Shown: positions 16,613 through 25,311 of the stretch, piece by piece
Numbering within the stretch: the first letter of the stretch is position 1
How the letters are laid out: each line of letters opens with the position of its first letter
Origin: Pseudalkalibacillus sp052246725
GTDB taxonomy: Bacteria > Bacillota > Bacilli > Bacillales > Fictibacillaceae
Reading direction: 5' to 3' (one strand)
Assembly (NCBI GenBank): GCA_052246725.1
Contig: JBQQCL010000003.1
Length of the DNA stretch: 64,000 nucleotides
The notes under the pieces: model-generated
What the model saw: the letters and a program-made list of their open reading frames with translations, nothing else
Told to the model about the DNA's origin: nothing
Database searches by the model: none
Program-made: the position numbers and the translations under genes

Positions 16613-17426
16613 AGCTATTATGCTTCTGGTGTTCAAAACAATAAATTTTCCCATTGAACTTCTTGTTGTTCAAACAAAACCTTTTCACTTTTTCAGAGAC
16701 TGGTTTATGGCATATACAACATTTTTCTCTAACATCAGTTTCTCCTGCCTTCTCTTTTCCTGCTTTTAATGAATGCACATGTTGATCTCTTATTGATTGG
16801 TCGGTAATATTCGCTCCTGTAATCATATGGTATATCTTACTTATATTATTTTTAGTAAGTAATGGCTCCTCATGTTGGATTTTTAGGACTGAATCCTTCC
16901 TCTGCATATAGTCAAATAGTTCGACATCATAGACTAGCAGTTCATTAGAAGCTATTTTCCTAAAATCCAGTTCATCCATTTTGAACGTACAACGTTTTGT
17001 GAAAGATACCATCGATATGAATAAGTGATGGAAATCTTCTTCTATATAGTTCTTTAATGCTTCGATGTGCCCGTAATTTTGAATAAATGGGTTCATCATC
17101 TTGAACTTGCCATTCACAGACCACGTTTTCCTATCTTTACCTCCATAAACAGTACCTTGATAGTTTTTTGTTTCAATTACAAAGATTCCATAAGGCGAAA
17201 TGACAACATGGTCGATTTGTGAATAGCTTGATTTGGCTTTTGGATTTTTAACAAGAATATCACTTAAATACTTATGATCCTTTGGAAGCTGGTCAAGCTG
17301 AATATCAATCTTATATTCTCCCAGTTCGCCTTTCCGACCAGCAATCTTCTCAGTATTATTGGTCTTAACTAAATTCTCCGGCTGTTTTTCATCATTATTT
17401 TTAAAGAGATTTGAGAAAAGTTTCAT
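16608..17426 (-). CDS. NERD-domain protein with C-terminal zinc-binding motif
   Basis: 272 residues from the ATG at 17426 (AGGTGA five bases upstream). Residues ~28-150 are a nuclease-related (NERD) domain: GRKGELGEYKI, then QIDHVVISPYGIFVIETKNYQG, which carries the D...ExK pattern of the restriction-endonuclease fold. The tail has CCICHKPVSEKVKRFC and IYCFEHQ, a likely treble-clef or ribbon zinc site. NERD proteins probably act on nucleic acids, with unclear biological role. It is a single-gene unit between repeat copies. Confidence 0.85.
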   Translation of the reverse strand: MKLFSNLFKNNDEKQPENLVKTNNTEKIAGRKGELGEYKIDIQLDQLPKDHKYLSDILVKNPKAKSSYSQIDHVVISPYGIFVIETKNYQGTVYGGKDRKTWSVNGKFKMMNPFIQNYGHIEALKNYIEEDFHHLFISMVSFTKRCTFKMDELDFRKIASNELLVYDVELFDYMQRKDSVLKIQHEEPLLTKNNISKIYHMITGANITDQSIRDQHVHSLKAGKEKAGETDVREKCCICHKPVSEKVKRFCLNNKKFNGKIYCFEHQKHNSF

Positions 17427-17610
17427 CATGATCACCTACCGTACATTTTATATTTAGTACATATTCTATATTGTTTTTATCGGCAATCACGTTCTCAACT
17501 TAATAAAAAACAACCTCACTTTTCTAATAGTGAAATTGTGGTTACCTTCCAATTTTGAAGTACACTTAACATAATTACCTCCAATTTGGTTTATTTTTCT
17601 AATCTCATTT

Positions 17611-17721
17611 CATTTTACATGAAAAAATCGCAAATATGGAGGAAAACCTTAAAGGTTCTACAACACATTTGCGACATAACTCGTCTTGAGAAGGACTATA
17701 GTCCGCTTTCTTTTTTCGACA
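17611..17721. repeat. ~110 bp dispersed repeat, good copy B
   Basis: Matches copy A (15004-15113) over almost its whole length, with differences mainly in the short middle segment. It ends 16 bp before the stop codon of the TPR gene, the same position relative to a minus-strand gene as copy A. Confidence 0.8.
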
Positions 17722-17736
17722 ACCTAAGAGCGGAAA

Positions 17737-19131
17737 TCAAGCTAGTTTTTGCAAGTTGATGCACATCTGTCTGTAAGCTTCTGACTCCTGTGGCATTCCC
17801 ATCTCTCCATATGCTTTGGCAAGCCATTGTAACGGTTTTGGATCATCAGGTTTCAGTTCTGTCTCCCAGCTGAAGCATTCCACCGCTTGATCCATCTCCC
17901 TGAATTCATAATACAGTTCGCCGAGCGCTTGCATTTGATCAGGATCATCAAGAAGTTCTACCATCACATGGATTTTTCCAACGACTTCGAGATCATTCCG
18001 AATATCCTTAAAAGGTTCCAGCCAGTTTTCGATATAATCCAGATCATACGATTTCAGCAACGAAACGACGGATTTCTTTAGGAGTGTCTCACCCTTATCA
18101 GGATACTGAGTCAAGATAGGCTTCAGTAACGTATGAAGCATTTCAGGCTCAAATGTATGTTTTTTTAGATCCAGTTGTTCAAGTAGATCTCCGAAAATCT
18201 CGATTTGGGAGTTGCTGAGTTCGAAGTCATAGTTCGTCATCATTCGGGATACTTCTTCAATTTTATGGTGTTGGACATAGTGTACGAACAAATCGTGCTG
18301 CAGTGGAATGAAGTCAGTAATTTCTTCGGATAGTGTTTCTAAAAAGAACATCTTTTCCTGTTCATTGAAATGTTGTTCGAGTAGTCGGATAAGAGGGCGG
18401 TAAAATTCCGCAGATGGGGTTTTGGTGAGTTTATGACTGAATAATGCGACCAGATCAATCCAGCGGTTATCTTTTTCGAGACGATCTGTGAGTTGTTGGA
18501 AGCTTTTATCTGAGTCTTTCTTTGCATAGAGTGCTTTTTCTGCAAAAATAGGATCCTTTGAAAGGATTTTATCGGATTCACGTCTATACAGATCAGCATA
18601 TTTCTCGACCTTGATATCAGTGGCCAGCTGTTCAACTAAACTATGATCCGGTGCAAAATCAATCAGGATCCGGACGATTTGATAGCCAAGAAATGTCTGT
18701 CCATTGCGGTTATATTGGTAAAAAACAGATTTGATTTCATTGAACAATTGCTTTTTGGGAATGAATGATTCGAAGAAGGTCAGGATGAATGCTTTTTCTT
18801 GTGAGGTATAGCTCTTTTCAAGTTTATTCAATAACAGTTTATAGCTGACGATTTTACAGGGGTGGTTAGACGCGAGAAATTTATTGATCAACGGATGGGG
18901 AGCGTTGAAGACCATACCATCCGCGAAAGCATGTTGGATGAATGATAGACGTCGAAGTCTAGTGGATTTAACCGCAGTGAGGAACTGATATTTATAGAAG
19001 AACAGATAATACACTTCATTGTCTTTACTAATCGCTTCAATGATTTCGCCCTGACGATAAAGCGCCATTCTTTCAGCTCGTAATTCGATTGGATTTTTCT
19101 GATCATACAGTAAAAATTGATCTTGATCCAT
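17737..19131 (-). CDS. TPR-like helical repeat protein
   Basis: 464 residues from the ATG at 19131, chosen because AGGGGGAATTATGAG precedes it. The N-terminal ~70 residues are a short beta-rich region; the remainder is helical, with recognisable tetratricopeptide-type helix pairs near the end (MQALGELYYEFREMDQAVEC, then PKPLQWLAKAYGEMG). No catalytic motif seen. It probably acts as a scaffold or regulatory protein in the cytoplasm. Monocistronic. Confidence 0.72.
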   Translation of the reverse strand: MDQDQFLLYDQKNPIELRAERMALYRQGEIIEAISKDNEVYYLFFYKYQFLTAVKSTRLRRLSFIQHAFADGMVFNAPHPLINKFLASNHPCKIVSYKLLLNKLEKSYTSQEKAFILTFFESFIPKKQLFNEIKSVFYQYNRNGQTFLGYQIVRILIDFAPDHSLVEQLATDIKVEKYADLYRRESDKILSKDPIFAEKALYAKKDSDKSFQQLTDRLEKDNRWIDLVALFSHKLTKTPSAEFYRPLIRLLEQHFNEQEKMFFLETLSEEITDFIPLQHDLFVHYVQHHKIEEVSRMMTNYDFELSNSQIEIFGDLLEQLDLKKHTFEPEMLHTLLKPILTQYPDKGETLLKKSVVSLLKSYDLDYIENWLEPFKDIRNDLEVVGKIHVMVELLDDPDQMQALGELYYEFREMDQAVECFSWETELKPDDPKPLQWLAKAYGEMGMPQESEAYRQMCINLQKLA

Positions 19132-19203
19132 CTCATAATTCCCCCTATTCGTAACTCTAATATAGCATAATTTCATAAAAGACTCATGTTACTCCCAGCC
19201 AAT

Positions 19204-19235
19204 AAAAATAACCCCTAGTTCCAGGAGTTATTTTT
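19204..19235 (-). terminator. Rho-independent terminator after the aldo/keto reductase-side gap
   Basis: AAAAATAACCCCT and AGGAGTTATTTTT pair around AGTTCC with a T/A tract on both sides, so it can end transcription on either strand. It lies 10 bp past the reductase stop. Confidence 0.65.
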
Positions 19236-19244
19236 CAGCATGCT

Positions 19245-20162
19245 TTAAGGCAAGTTATTCCCTGCCGCACGATAAAGCTCGTACCATTCTTCTCGTGTAA
19301 GTTCCACATGGGACGCTTTCGCGATATCCGCCATGCGCTGAGGGTTCATTGTTCCGACAACCGGCTGGACTTTAGCTGGGTGACGCAGGATCCATGAAAT
19401 CGCGATCGCAGAATCGGTCACACCGTATTTCTCAGCGATCTCCTGCAGTTTCGCATTCACTTCCGGGTAGTCGTCATTCCCGACGAACGGTCCTTCAATC
19501 ATCCCGTATTGGAAAGGAGACCACGCCTGGATCGTCATATTGTTCAAGCGGCTGTACTCCAGCATGCCACCATCCCGCATGACCGCACCTTCATTTTGCA
19601 TGTTCACATTGATTCCAGCATCGATCATCGGGGTATGCATAAGACTGAACTGCATCTGGTTAACGATCAACTCCTGATCCAGAGACCTTTTTAAAAGTTC
19701 GATCTGCATCGAATTGTGGTTACTGACACCAAAATGACGGACTTTCCCGCTCTCCTTCAGCTCATTGAACGCTTCCGCCACTTCCTGCGTCTCCATCAAG
19801 GCATCCGGGCGGTGAAGCAGGAATATATCGATGTAGTCTGTTTTCAAACGCTTCAGGCTGCCTTCAACTGAACTCAGAATATGTTCTTTCGAATAATCAT
19901 AAAACCCTTTACGAATCGCGCATTTCGTCTGGATGACCATTTTTTCACGGACAGAAGGATTCATATCGATCGCATCTGCAAAGATGGACTCCGATTCTCC
20001 GCCACCGTAAATATCGGCATGGTCAAATAGATCAACGCCATGTTCCATCGCATTTTCAATCACATGCCTTGCATCATCTTTAGAAAGTGAACTCATCCGC
20101 ATACAGCCTAATGAAATCTCGCCAACTTCCAAGCCACTGTTCCCTAACTTGATCTTCTTCAA
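19245..20162 (-). CDS. Aldo/keto reductase family oxidoreductase
   Basis: 305 residues from the TTG at 20162, which has AGAGGTG six bases upstream; the GTG at 20171 is too close to that site. The catalytic tetrad residues are in DLFDHADIYGGGESES (Asp, Tyr), VIQTKCAIRKG (Lys) and DIFLLHRPDAL (His). NADPH-binding segments VQPVVGTMNPQRM follow. It resembles the YcsN-type predicted oxidoreductases of Bacillus. The substrate is unknown. It stands alone, ended by a terminator. Confidence 0.88.
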   Translation of the reverse strand: MKKIKLGNSGLEVGEISLGCMRMSSLSKDDARHVIENAMEHGVDLFDHADIYGGGESESIFADAIDMNPSVREKMVIQTKCAIRKGFYDYSKEHILSSVEGSLKRLKTDYIDIFLLHRPDALMETQEVAEAFNELKESGKVRHFGVSNHNSMQIELLKRSLDQELIVNQMQFSLMHTPMIDAGINVNMQNEGAVMRDGGMLEYSRLNNMTIQAWSPFQYGMIEGPFVGNDDYPEVNAKLQEIAEKYGVTDSAIAISWILRHPAKVQPVVGTMNPQRMADIAKASHVELTREEWYELYRAAGNNLP

Positions 20163-20309
20163 AAAGAACACCTCTTTAGCGTAGTAATGTATCTATTCTA
20201 ACACTATGATTCCGCTGACTGCTATCACTCTGCTTTATAGAAGCGCAGCCCTTAGAAATTATGATAAACTCGAACTAACCAATTCATGATTTTGAGGGGG
20301 CGAAACGTA

Positions 20310-21053
20310 ATGTCCAAACCTAACTTTGCTGTCGCAAATAAAGGGAATTATGGGATCGAAGGAATTCGCGAGGTCAAGATTATGTGGGTGCTTGGCAGCA
20401 TCCTATTGATCGCGGCGGTTTATCTTTTTCAATTAGATGGACTCGTATGGACTATTGTAGCCTTCATCTTCCTTGCCATCACCATCATCAGCTATGGAGA
20501 GGCGACCTGGATGACATTGAGCAGCAAAAAAGGGCAAGGCCGTGTTGTCTCTGATATGCTCGGTAAGTTAAATTTGAAAAAAGACGATACGGTCCTAGAT
20601 GTGGGTTGTGGTAGAGGTTTCCTGATGAATTCACTTGCCAAACAAGTATCTGGAGGGAAAGTCATCGGTATCGACAACTGGAGTGATAAGCGGAACAAAA
20701 ATGCGCCTGAAACCACCTTGCAAAACGCAGAGACAGAAGATGTCAAAGACCGTATTGAAGTCCAAACCGCTGATACCCGCAACCTGCCGTTCGAAGACGA
20801 AACATTTGATGCTGTCGCTTCCAGCCTTACGATTCATACGATACCTGATCCAGATGAGAGGCAAAAAGCCCTGGAAGAAATCGCTCGTGTCCTAAAGCCG
20901 GACGGCCTAGTGGCGATCATGGATTTCATGTATGTGGAGGAATATCCAGCAATCTTGGCGAAGGCTGGTTTGACAGATGTAGAGAAATCACAATTTTATT
21001 TCTCCATGTTCCCGCCAGTCATCATTGTATCTGGAAAGAAAAAAGCGGAGTAA
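20310..21053 (+). CDS. Membrane-anchored class I SAM-dependent methyltransferase
   Basis: 247 residues from the ATG at 20310 (GAGGGGGCGAAACGTA in front). Two membrane segments (about residues 22-40 and 43-62) precede a Rossmann methyltransferase domain with motif I VLDVGCGRGFLMN, an acidic IGIDNWS, DTRNLPFEDETFDAV and a post-motif ARVLKPDGLVAIMDF. Methyl acceptor unknown. Divergent from the reductase. Confidence 0.85.
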   Translation: MSKPNFAVANKGNYGIEGIREVKIMWVLGSILLIAAVYLFQLDGLVWTIVAFIFLAITIISYGEATWMTLSSKKGQGRVVSDMLGKLNLKKDDTVLDVGCGRGFLMNSLAKQVSGGKVIGIDNWSDKRNKNAPETTLQNAETEDVKDRIEVQTADTRNLPFEDETFDAVASSLTIHTIPDPDERQKALEEIARVLKPDGLVAIMDFMYVEEYPAILAKAGLTDVEKSQFYFSMFPPVIIVSGKKKAE

Positions 21054-21083
21054 AAGCTCCATGACCAAACATGGAGCTCTTTT
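21052..21083 (+). terminator. Bidirectional terminator between methyltransferase and MFS genes
   Basis: AGCTCCATG and CATGGAGCT are perfect 9 bp arms around ACCAAA, flanked by AAAA and CTTTTA. It overlaps the methyltransferase stop codon and serves the convergent MFS gene as well. Confidence 0.85.
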
Positions 21084-21090
21084 AATACAT

Positions 21091-22251
21091 TCAATTTGAC
21101 ACAATCGATTTTTCTTTATAGCCGAGTCCCTGCCACCCGATGATAGTGATAGCCACCCCAACCACGATAAACGCGATGAAGTAAGGTGAAATAAAATCCC
21201 TAACTGCACCGGCTGTAAGTGAACTTGCGATAATTCCTAATGAGAAAACCGCAGACAGTATGCCAAAGGCTGTACCATGTTTGGTTTTATCGATTTTCTC
21301 CGTAATCAATGTTGTGATGGCTGGGAACAGGATCCCCAATCCGATTCCGAGGACGAACAACAGCTGCCCGAGACTAAGTGGAGTGAATGGCACCACCATC
21401 TGGTAAAAGCACGCAGCCAACACAAGCATGCCAAACCCCGTGCGCAGCAACGCGGAAATCCGGTTGATCCACGTCATACAAACGATGACGAGCGTCCCGA
21501 CCCCGATATAGCTGAACAACTTCCCGGCATCACTCGTCGACATCCCTTTTTCCACTACCAAAAACGGTAGCTCATACCCGAGTGTTCCTTGCGCGTACAT
21601 CAACGAGAAAGCTACGAAATAGATCATCAACAGATGCCGATCGAGCTTCAGCCCACCGCTATCAGTTTGCTCTTTTTTATGAACGATGATCGGTTCGAAT
21701 TCCCTAACGTACAACAGTGCGATAATGGCTGTAATGAGAATACATCCACCAATAAGGAAATAGGTACCCTGATAATTAACGATTTCAACCAGATACCCAC
21801 CGATCGTCGGCGAAAGAATATGTGCAATCGTCATGAGTAACCCATTGAACGCCATATACTTCCCCTGTTGATGGCTATTCTTCGCATAGCCGGACAACAG
21901 CGCAAAACAAGCCGGAGTCATGAACGCAAGGACAAGCCCATTGAACAAACGCAAAACCAATAACACGTCAGGATTCGCTGCAACGCCATGTGCCATCATC
22001 AATAAACCCGATAAAAACAGCGGCACGACAATGAACTTCTTCTTCCCGAAAAAATCGATCAGCGGGCCAGCGATCAAGTTCCCGCACATGTTCGCGAAGG
22101 AAGACATACTCATCATGATACTCACAAAGAAGCTCGTCGCCCCAAGCGCAACCGCATAAGGCGTGAAGATTGGATACTGGATATGTAAGCTTAAAGATAG
22201 CAGGAACAGAACCGTGAAAATCGCAGCCATGCCCCTTCTTCTCTCGTCCAT
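21091..22251 (-). CDS. MFS transporter
   Basis: 386 residues from the ATG at 22251 (GGAGGCGATTTT in front). Twelve membrane segments; the loop 2-3 motif reads GPLIDFFGKKKFIV, a variant of the MFS GxLaDrxGrkkvl signature. The small size and lack of large loops fit the drug:H+ antiporter or YfkF-like group. Substrate unknown. A remnant of a CMD-type gene lies just upstream. Confidence 0.85.
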   Translation of the reverse strand: MDERRRGMAAIFTVLFLLSLSLHIQYPIFTPYAVALGATSFFVSIMMSMSSFANMCGNLIAGPLIDFFGKKKFIVVPLFLSGLLMMAHGVAANPDVLLVLRLFNGLVLAFMTPACFALLSGYAKNSHQQGKYMAFNGLLMTIAHILSPTIGGYLVEIVNYQGTYFLIGGCILITAIIALLYVREFEPIIVHKKEQTDSGGLKLDRHLLMIYFVAFSLMYAQGTLGYELPFLVVEKGMSTSDAGKLFSYIGVGTLVIVCMTWINRISALLRTGFGMLVLAACFYQMVVPFTPLSLGQLLFVLGIGLGILFPAITTLITEKIDKTKHGTAFGILSAVFSLGIIASSLTAGAVRDFISPYFIAFIVVGVAITIIGWQGLGYKEKSIVSN

Positions 22252-22379
22252 AAAATCGCCTCCACCATAAGTGTATGAACGAAATTGAAAAAGAGACATG
22301 CTGAGTTTGACAAGTTCTTATTTGAGGGAGAATATCTTCATTAGCAGTCAAAATTACAAGACGAGTCCTCACAGGTAGG

Positions 22380-22500
22380 TTTGCAATCACACGATTTTTA
22401 AGGGTTTCCATAGTTTCATCGATGTTTGCCCCGGCATTTAAGCAGCCTTCCATGTGGTAATTCATCGCAGCGGCAATGACTATTGATGTGCTAATTCCAT
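22380..22500 (-). pseudogene. Fragment of a carboxymuconolactone decarboxylase/AhpD-like gene
   Basis: On the minus strand GISTSIVIAAAMNYHMEGCL followed by NAGANIDETMETLKN resembles the core of CMD-family proteins, where an alanine-rich helix leads into an H..C-type segment and an AGA-[ST/N]..E motif. There is no start codon or ribosome binding site, the reading frame is cut on both sides, and the text after METLKN does not continue the family. It looks like a remnant squeezed between the ABC permease stop and the MFS gene. Confidence 0.5.
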
Positions 22501-22510
22501 AATGGTGTAC

Positions 22511-23260
22511 TTATCCTAACTGGCGTTTAAATTCTTTATTGGCGAAGAAGTAAGCGATGACCATGATGCCGAGGCACCAGGCAAGCGCGGTCCAGATCCC
22601 GTTGCCAACAGATCCTCCATACAAGAGGGCACGAATCGAATTCACGATTGAAGTCACAGGCTGGTTCTCAGCGAACACACGGACAATTTTAGGCATGGTT
22701 TCGGTGGGGACAAAAGCCGAACTGATAAACGGCAGGAAAATCAGCGGGTACGAGTAGGCTGTCGCCCCTTCCATAGACCCTGCTGTCAATCCGGGAATGA
22801 CCGCCAGCCATGTCAATGCTAGCGTAAACAGCCCGAGGATCCCAGCTACCACAAGCCAATCCAAAATATCAGCGCTGGAACGGAAACCTATCAAGAACGC
22901 GACTAGGATAACCACCACAACAGTAAGCGCATTGGAAATAAGCGAGGTCAACACGTGAGCCCATAATACGGATGACCGTTTGATGGGCATTGTAATGAAG
23001 CGCGCCATCAGCCCACTCTTTACATCCGTAAACAGCCTCAAAGAAGTGTAAGCGACGCCGGATGCGATAGTGATCAGCAAGATTCCCGGCAATAAATAAT
23101 TGACGTAGTTTTCCGTGCCTGTCTCTATGGCGCCGCCAAATACGTAGACAAACAGCAACAGCAGCATAATCGGTGTAATCGCCACCGTGATAATCGTATC
23201 CGGGCTGCGAATGATGTTGCGCATTAAACGTCCAAGTAATACACCCGTTTTACTTTTCAT
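22511..23260 (-). CDS. ABC-2 type transporter permease
   Basis: 249 residues with six membrane segments and the ABC2 signature region around VRVFAENQPVTSIVNSIRALLYGG and SYPLIFLPFISSAFVPTETMP. This is the DrrB/daunorubicin-resistance type of half-permease. It overlaps the ATPase gene by 11 bp, so translation is coupled. Likely exports a drug, lipid or peptide. The locus is probably controlled by the PadR gene upstream. Confidence 0.88.
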   Translation of the reverse strand: MKSKTGVLLGRLMRNIIRSPDTIITVAITPIMLLLLFVYVFGGAIETGTENYVNYLLPGILLITIASGVAYTSLRLFTDVKSGLMARFITMPIKRSSVLWAHVLTSLISNALTVVVVILVAFLIGFRSSADILDWLVVAGILGLFTLALTWLAVIPGLTAGSMEGATAYSYPLIFLPFISSAFVPTETMPKIVRVFAENQPVTSIVNSIRALLYGGSVGNGIWTALAWCLGIMVIAYFFANKEFKRQLG

Positions 23261-24023
23261 TTACATCTCCTCCTTTTTTGCCGATGATCGCGAGAAAAAT
23301 TTCCTCCAATGTCGGCTGCTTCTCGATGTACTCTATTTTCGCTGGCGGGAACATCTCCTTGAGTTCGGTAATGGTACCGGTTGTGATGATTTTCCCGCCA
23401 TGCAGGATGGCGATACGGTCCGCAAGTTGTTCAGCTTCCTCCAGGTGCTGGGTCGTCAGCAAGATGGTCGTGCCGCCGCCAGCAAGTTCCTTGACGGTAT
23501 CCCAGACTTCAATCCGCGCTTCGGGGTCAAGTCCTGTCGTCGGTTCGTCGAGAAAAATGACTGGTGGCGTCCCGATTAGGCTCATGGCGATGTCTAACCG
23601 ACGCTTCATCCCACCGGAATACTTGTCGGCTCGGCGGTTGGCTGCATCGTTCAAGCTGAATCTTGCAAGCAGATCGTCAGCGACTTGAGCGGGATTGGAA
23701 ACTCCCCGCAACTTGGCGATCATCAATAGGTTTTCCCGCCCGGTGAGCATACCGTCTAAAGCTGAGAACTGCCCTGTCAGGTTGATATTCTCGCGAACGT
23801 GATCCGGTTGATTCTCGACATTAAAACCGCAAATACCTGCTTCGCCGCCATCAGGCTTCATCAGTGTCGAGAGGATGTTGACCGTCGTCGTCTTGCCCGC
23901 ACCATTTGAGCCCAGCAGTGCGAAAATTTCGCCACGCTCCACCTCAAAATCCACCCCCTTTAAGACTTCCTGGTCTTTAAAGGATTTTTTTAACCTTTTT
24001 ACAGAAATCGCTGCATTTTTCAT
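23250..24023 (-). CDS. ABC transporter ATP-binding protein (DrrA type)
   Basis: 257 residues with Walker A LLGSNGAGKTTT, Q-loop, signature KYSGGMKRRLDIAMSL, Walker B VIFLDEPTTGLDPEARI and the H-loop TTQHLEEAEQLADRI. The C-terminal QPTLEEIFLAIIG is typical of daunorubicin/ lantibiotic-type exporters. Pairs with the permease that overlaps its 3' end. AAGGAGGAAAAAGT precedes the ATG. A 340 bp gap with a terminator-like hairpin separates it from the DUF1048 gene, so it may have its own promoter. Confidence 0.92.
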   Translation of the reverse strand: MKNAAISVKRLKKSFKDQEVLKGVDFEVERGEIFALLGSNGAGKTTTVNILSTLMKPDGGEAGICGFNVENQPDHVRENINLTGQFSALDGMLTGRENLLMIAKLRGVSNPAQVADDLLARFSLNDAANRRADKYSGGMKRRLDIAMSLIGTPPVIFLDEPTTGLDPEARIEVWDTVKELAGGGTTILLTTQHLEEAEQLADRIAILHGGKIITTGTITELKEMFPPAKIEYIEKQPTLEEIFLAIIGKKGGDVNEK

Positions 24024-24228
24024 ACTTTTTCCTCCTTATAGTAAGCGGAACTAGACCGCTTGTGAGATCCGGAATTCAGGGAGCTTTGTCTGATAAACGA
24101 GGGGGGTTCACCTTCAGACAAAACGGAGTAATGATCCGGTCGAGCGTCTTGCGGAGCTAGATGCCCTATATCCCTCTACTTAGTCTGACTGATAATCTGT
24201 ATAACTTAGTACCGGGTTGAAAATAAAA

Positions 24229-24277
24229 CTGAATAGTGAGTGAATGTGGCAATTCACATTTGTAACCAGCTATTCAG
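24229..24277 (-). terminator. Nested hairpin between DUF1048 and ABC genes
   Basis: Outer arms CTGAATAG / CTATTCAG enclose inner AATGTG / CACATT. On the minus strand the structure is followed by TTTTATTTTC, so it can end or attenuate transcription coming from padR-DUF1048. The rest of 24024-24364 shows no gene. Confidence 0.55.
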
Positions 24278-24364
24278 TCGGTATTATCTATCGCTTTTAC
24301 TTTTTTCCCAATCGCTTCACGATACTATGATTCAAATCACACAAAACCCACTAGGAATTCGACG

Positions 24365-24703
24365 TTAGCCACGACCAATCGTATCGTTCAACTTCGTGCG
24401 ATACTTGTTTTTCCAAGTTTTCTCGTCTTTCACTAGTTCGTCGCAGAAATCGGCCACGTCCTCACCCGTGAGGTCAGTGACTTTCTTGCCTTCCGCTGCA
24501 CCTTCCTCGAAAAGATCGAGAATGCCGCCAAAGATACGACTCACACCCTTCCAGTCAGAGGGACCACCAGTGGTCCACATATACTTTTGGATCGCTTTGT
24601 AAGCGTTGTGATACTCACTTGGAAGTGCCTTGGCACGCGCCTCCATCGCCTTCCATTCCCGTTTGTCATCCAAACTTCCGATAATTTTTTCGAAAATACT
24701 CAT
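24365..24703 (-). CDS. DUF1048-family protein
   Basis: 112 residues, all-helical, acidic and basic mixed. The pattern MEARAKALPSEYHNAYKAIQ and GGILDLFEEGAAEGKKV, ending VADFCDELVKDEKTW, is that of DUF1048, small cytoplasmic proteins commonly encoded next to PadR regulators in Firmicutes. Molecular role not known. It follows padR by 24 bp. Confidence 0.85.
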   Translation of the reverse strand: MSIFEKIIGSLDDKREWKAMEARAKALPSEYHNAYKAIQKYMWTTGGPSDWKGVSRIFGGILDLFEEGAAEGKKVTDLTGEDVADFCDELVKDEKTWKNKYRTKLNDTIGRG

Positions 24704-24727
24704 ATTACTTCTCCTTTTGTATTTATT

Positions 24728-25045
24728 TTAGTTTTTTAGTTCGTTAACCTTGCTTGAGACGAATTCCCATTTTCTCCAAAAAGTTTCTAGATGCTCTCGA
24801 CCTGCTGCGTTGAGTGTGTAAAATTTTCTCGGCGGTCCCATGGTGGATGGCTTTTTCTTGATGTCCACCAGATTGTTTTTCTCAAGCCGCATGGTAATCG
24901 TGTAAACTGTGCCTTCAACCACATCAGTGAAACCAAGTTCTCGCAGCTGTTGAGTGATTTCATAGCCGTAAGTTTCGCCACGGCTGATGATCTCAAGCAC
25001 ACAACCCTCAAGCACCCCTTTCATCATTTCTCTGAAATTTTCCAT
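24728..25045 (-). CDS. PadR-family transcriptional repressor
   Basis: 105 residues with a PadR winged helix: MKGVLEGCVLEIISRGETYG, YEITQQLRELGFTDVVEGTV and the wing KKKPSTMGPPRKFYTLN, followed by a short dimerisation helix. PadR proteins repress adjacent genes and are released by small hydrophobic ligands or drugs. It is the first gene of the locus and probably regulates itself and the DUF1048/ABC genes through the repeats in its promoter. Confidence 0.9.
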   Translation of the reverse strand: MENFREMMKGVLEGCVLEIISRGETYGYEITQQLRELGFTDVVEGTVYTITMRLEKNNLVDIKKKPSTMGPPRKFYTLNAAGREHLETFWRKWEFVSSKVNELKN

Positions 25046-25090
25046 TTTTTCCTCCGTTAGTATTTTTCTTTATTTTTAAGTACTCTGTAT

Positions 25091-25144
25091 CACCGGTATT
25101 TTGTGTTACTGATATTTAGTAATACTAACTACTGGTATATAGTA
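25091..25144 (-). promoter_or_regulatory. Likely PadR operator: three related palindromic repeats
   Basis: TACTGATATTTAGTA (25107-25121) and TACTGGTATATAGTA (25130-25144) are near-identical dyads with TACT/AGTA ends; CACCGGTATTTTGTG (25091-25105) is a weaker third. The strongest overlaps the -10 box, which fits self-repression. Confidence 0.55.
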
Positions 25145-25168
25145 TAACAGAATAGTGTCACTTGTCAA
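25141..25168 (-). promoter_or_regulatory. Sigma-A promoter of padR
   Basis: Minus strand TTGACA (25163-25168) and TATACT (25141-25146) with a 16-base spacer, about 95 bases before the padR start. Confidence 0.7.
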
Positions 25169-25190
25169 GAATAAATCTTTTCGTCAAATA

Positions 25191-25223
25191 AAAAAACATG
25201 TGGTTTCGTTCCACATGCTTTTT
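25191..25223. terminator. Bidirectional terminator
   Basis: AAAAAACATGTGG, loop TTTCGTT, CCACATGCTTTTT: 7 bp perfect arms with A and T tracts. It insulates padR from the decayed acetyltransferase gene. Confidence 0.85.
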
Positions 25224-25311
25224 CATGATTGATTTATACTTTGTGTCCTCCAAAAGGGGACAATCGGGTTCCTTTTTTAGTTATTCGCAGTCAAAATCAA
25301 AAGACAACTCT

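Noticed and set aside
15004..17721. The 110 bp repeat considered as an insertion sequence or MITE with target duplications
   Set aside because: No transposase, and no matching direct repeats could be seen at the ends of the two good copies.
21968..22465. 165-residue minus-strand ORF overlapping the MFS gene
   Set aside because: Only its first ~40 residues look like protein (the CMD remnant); the rest is the shadow of the MFS gene in another frame.
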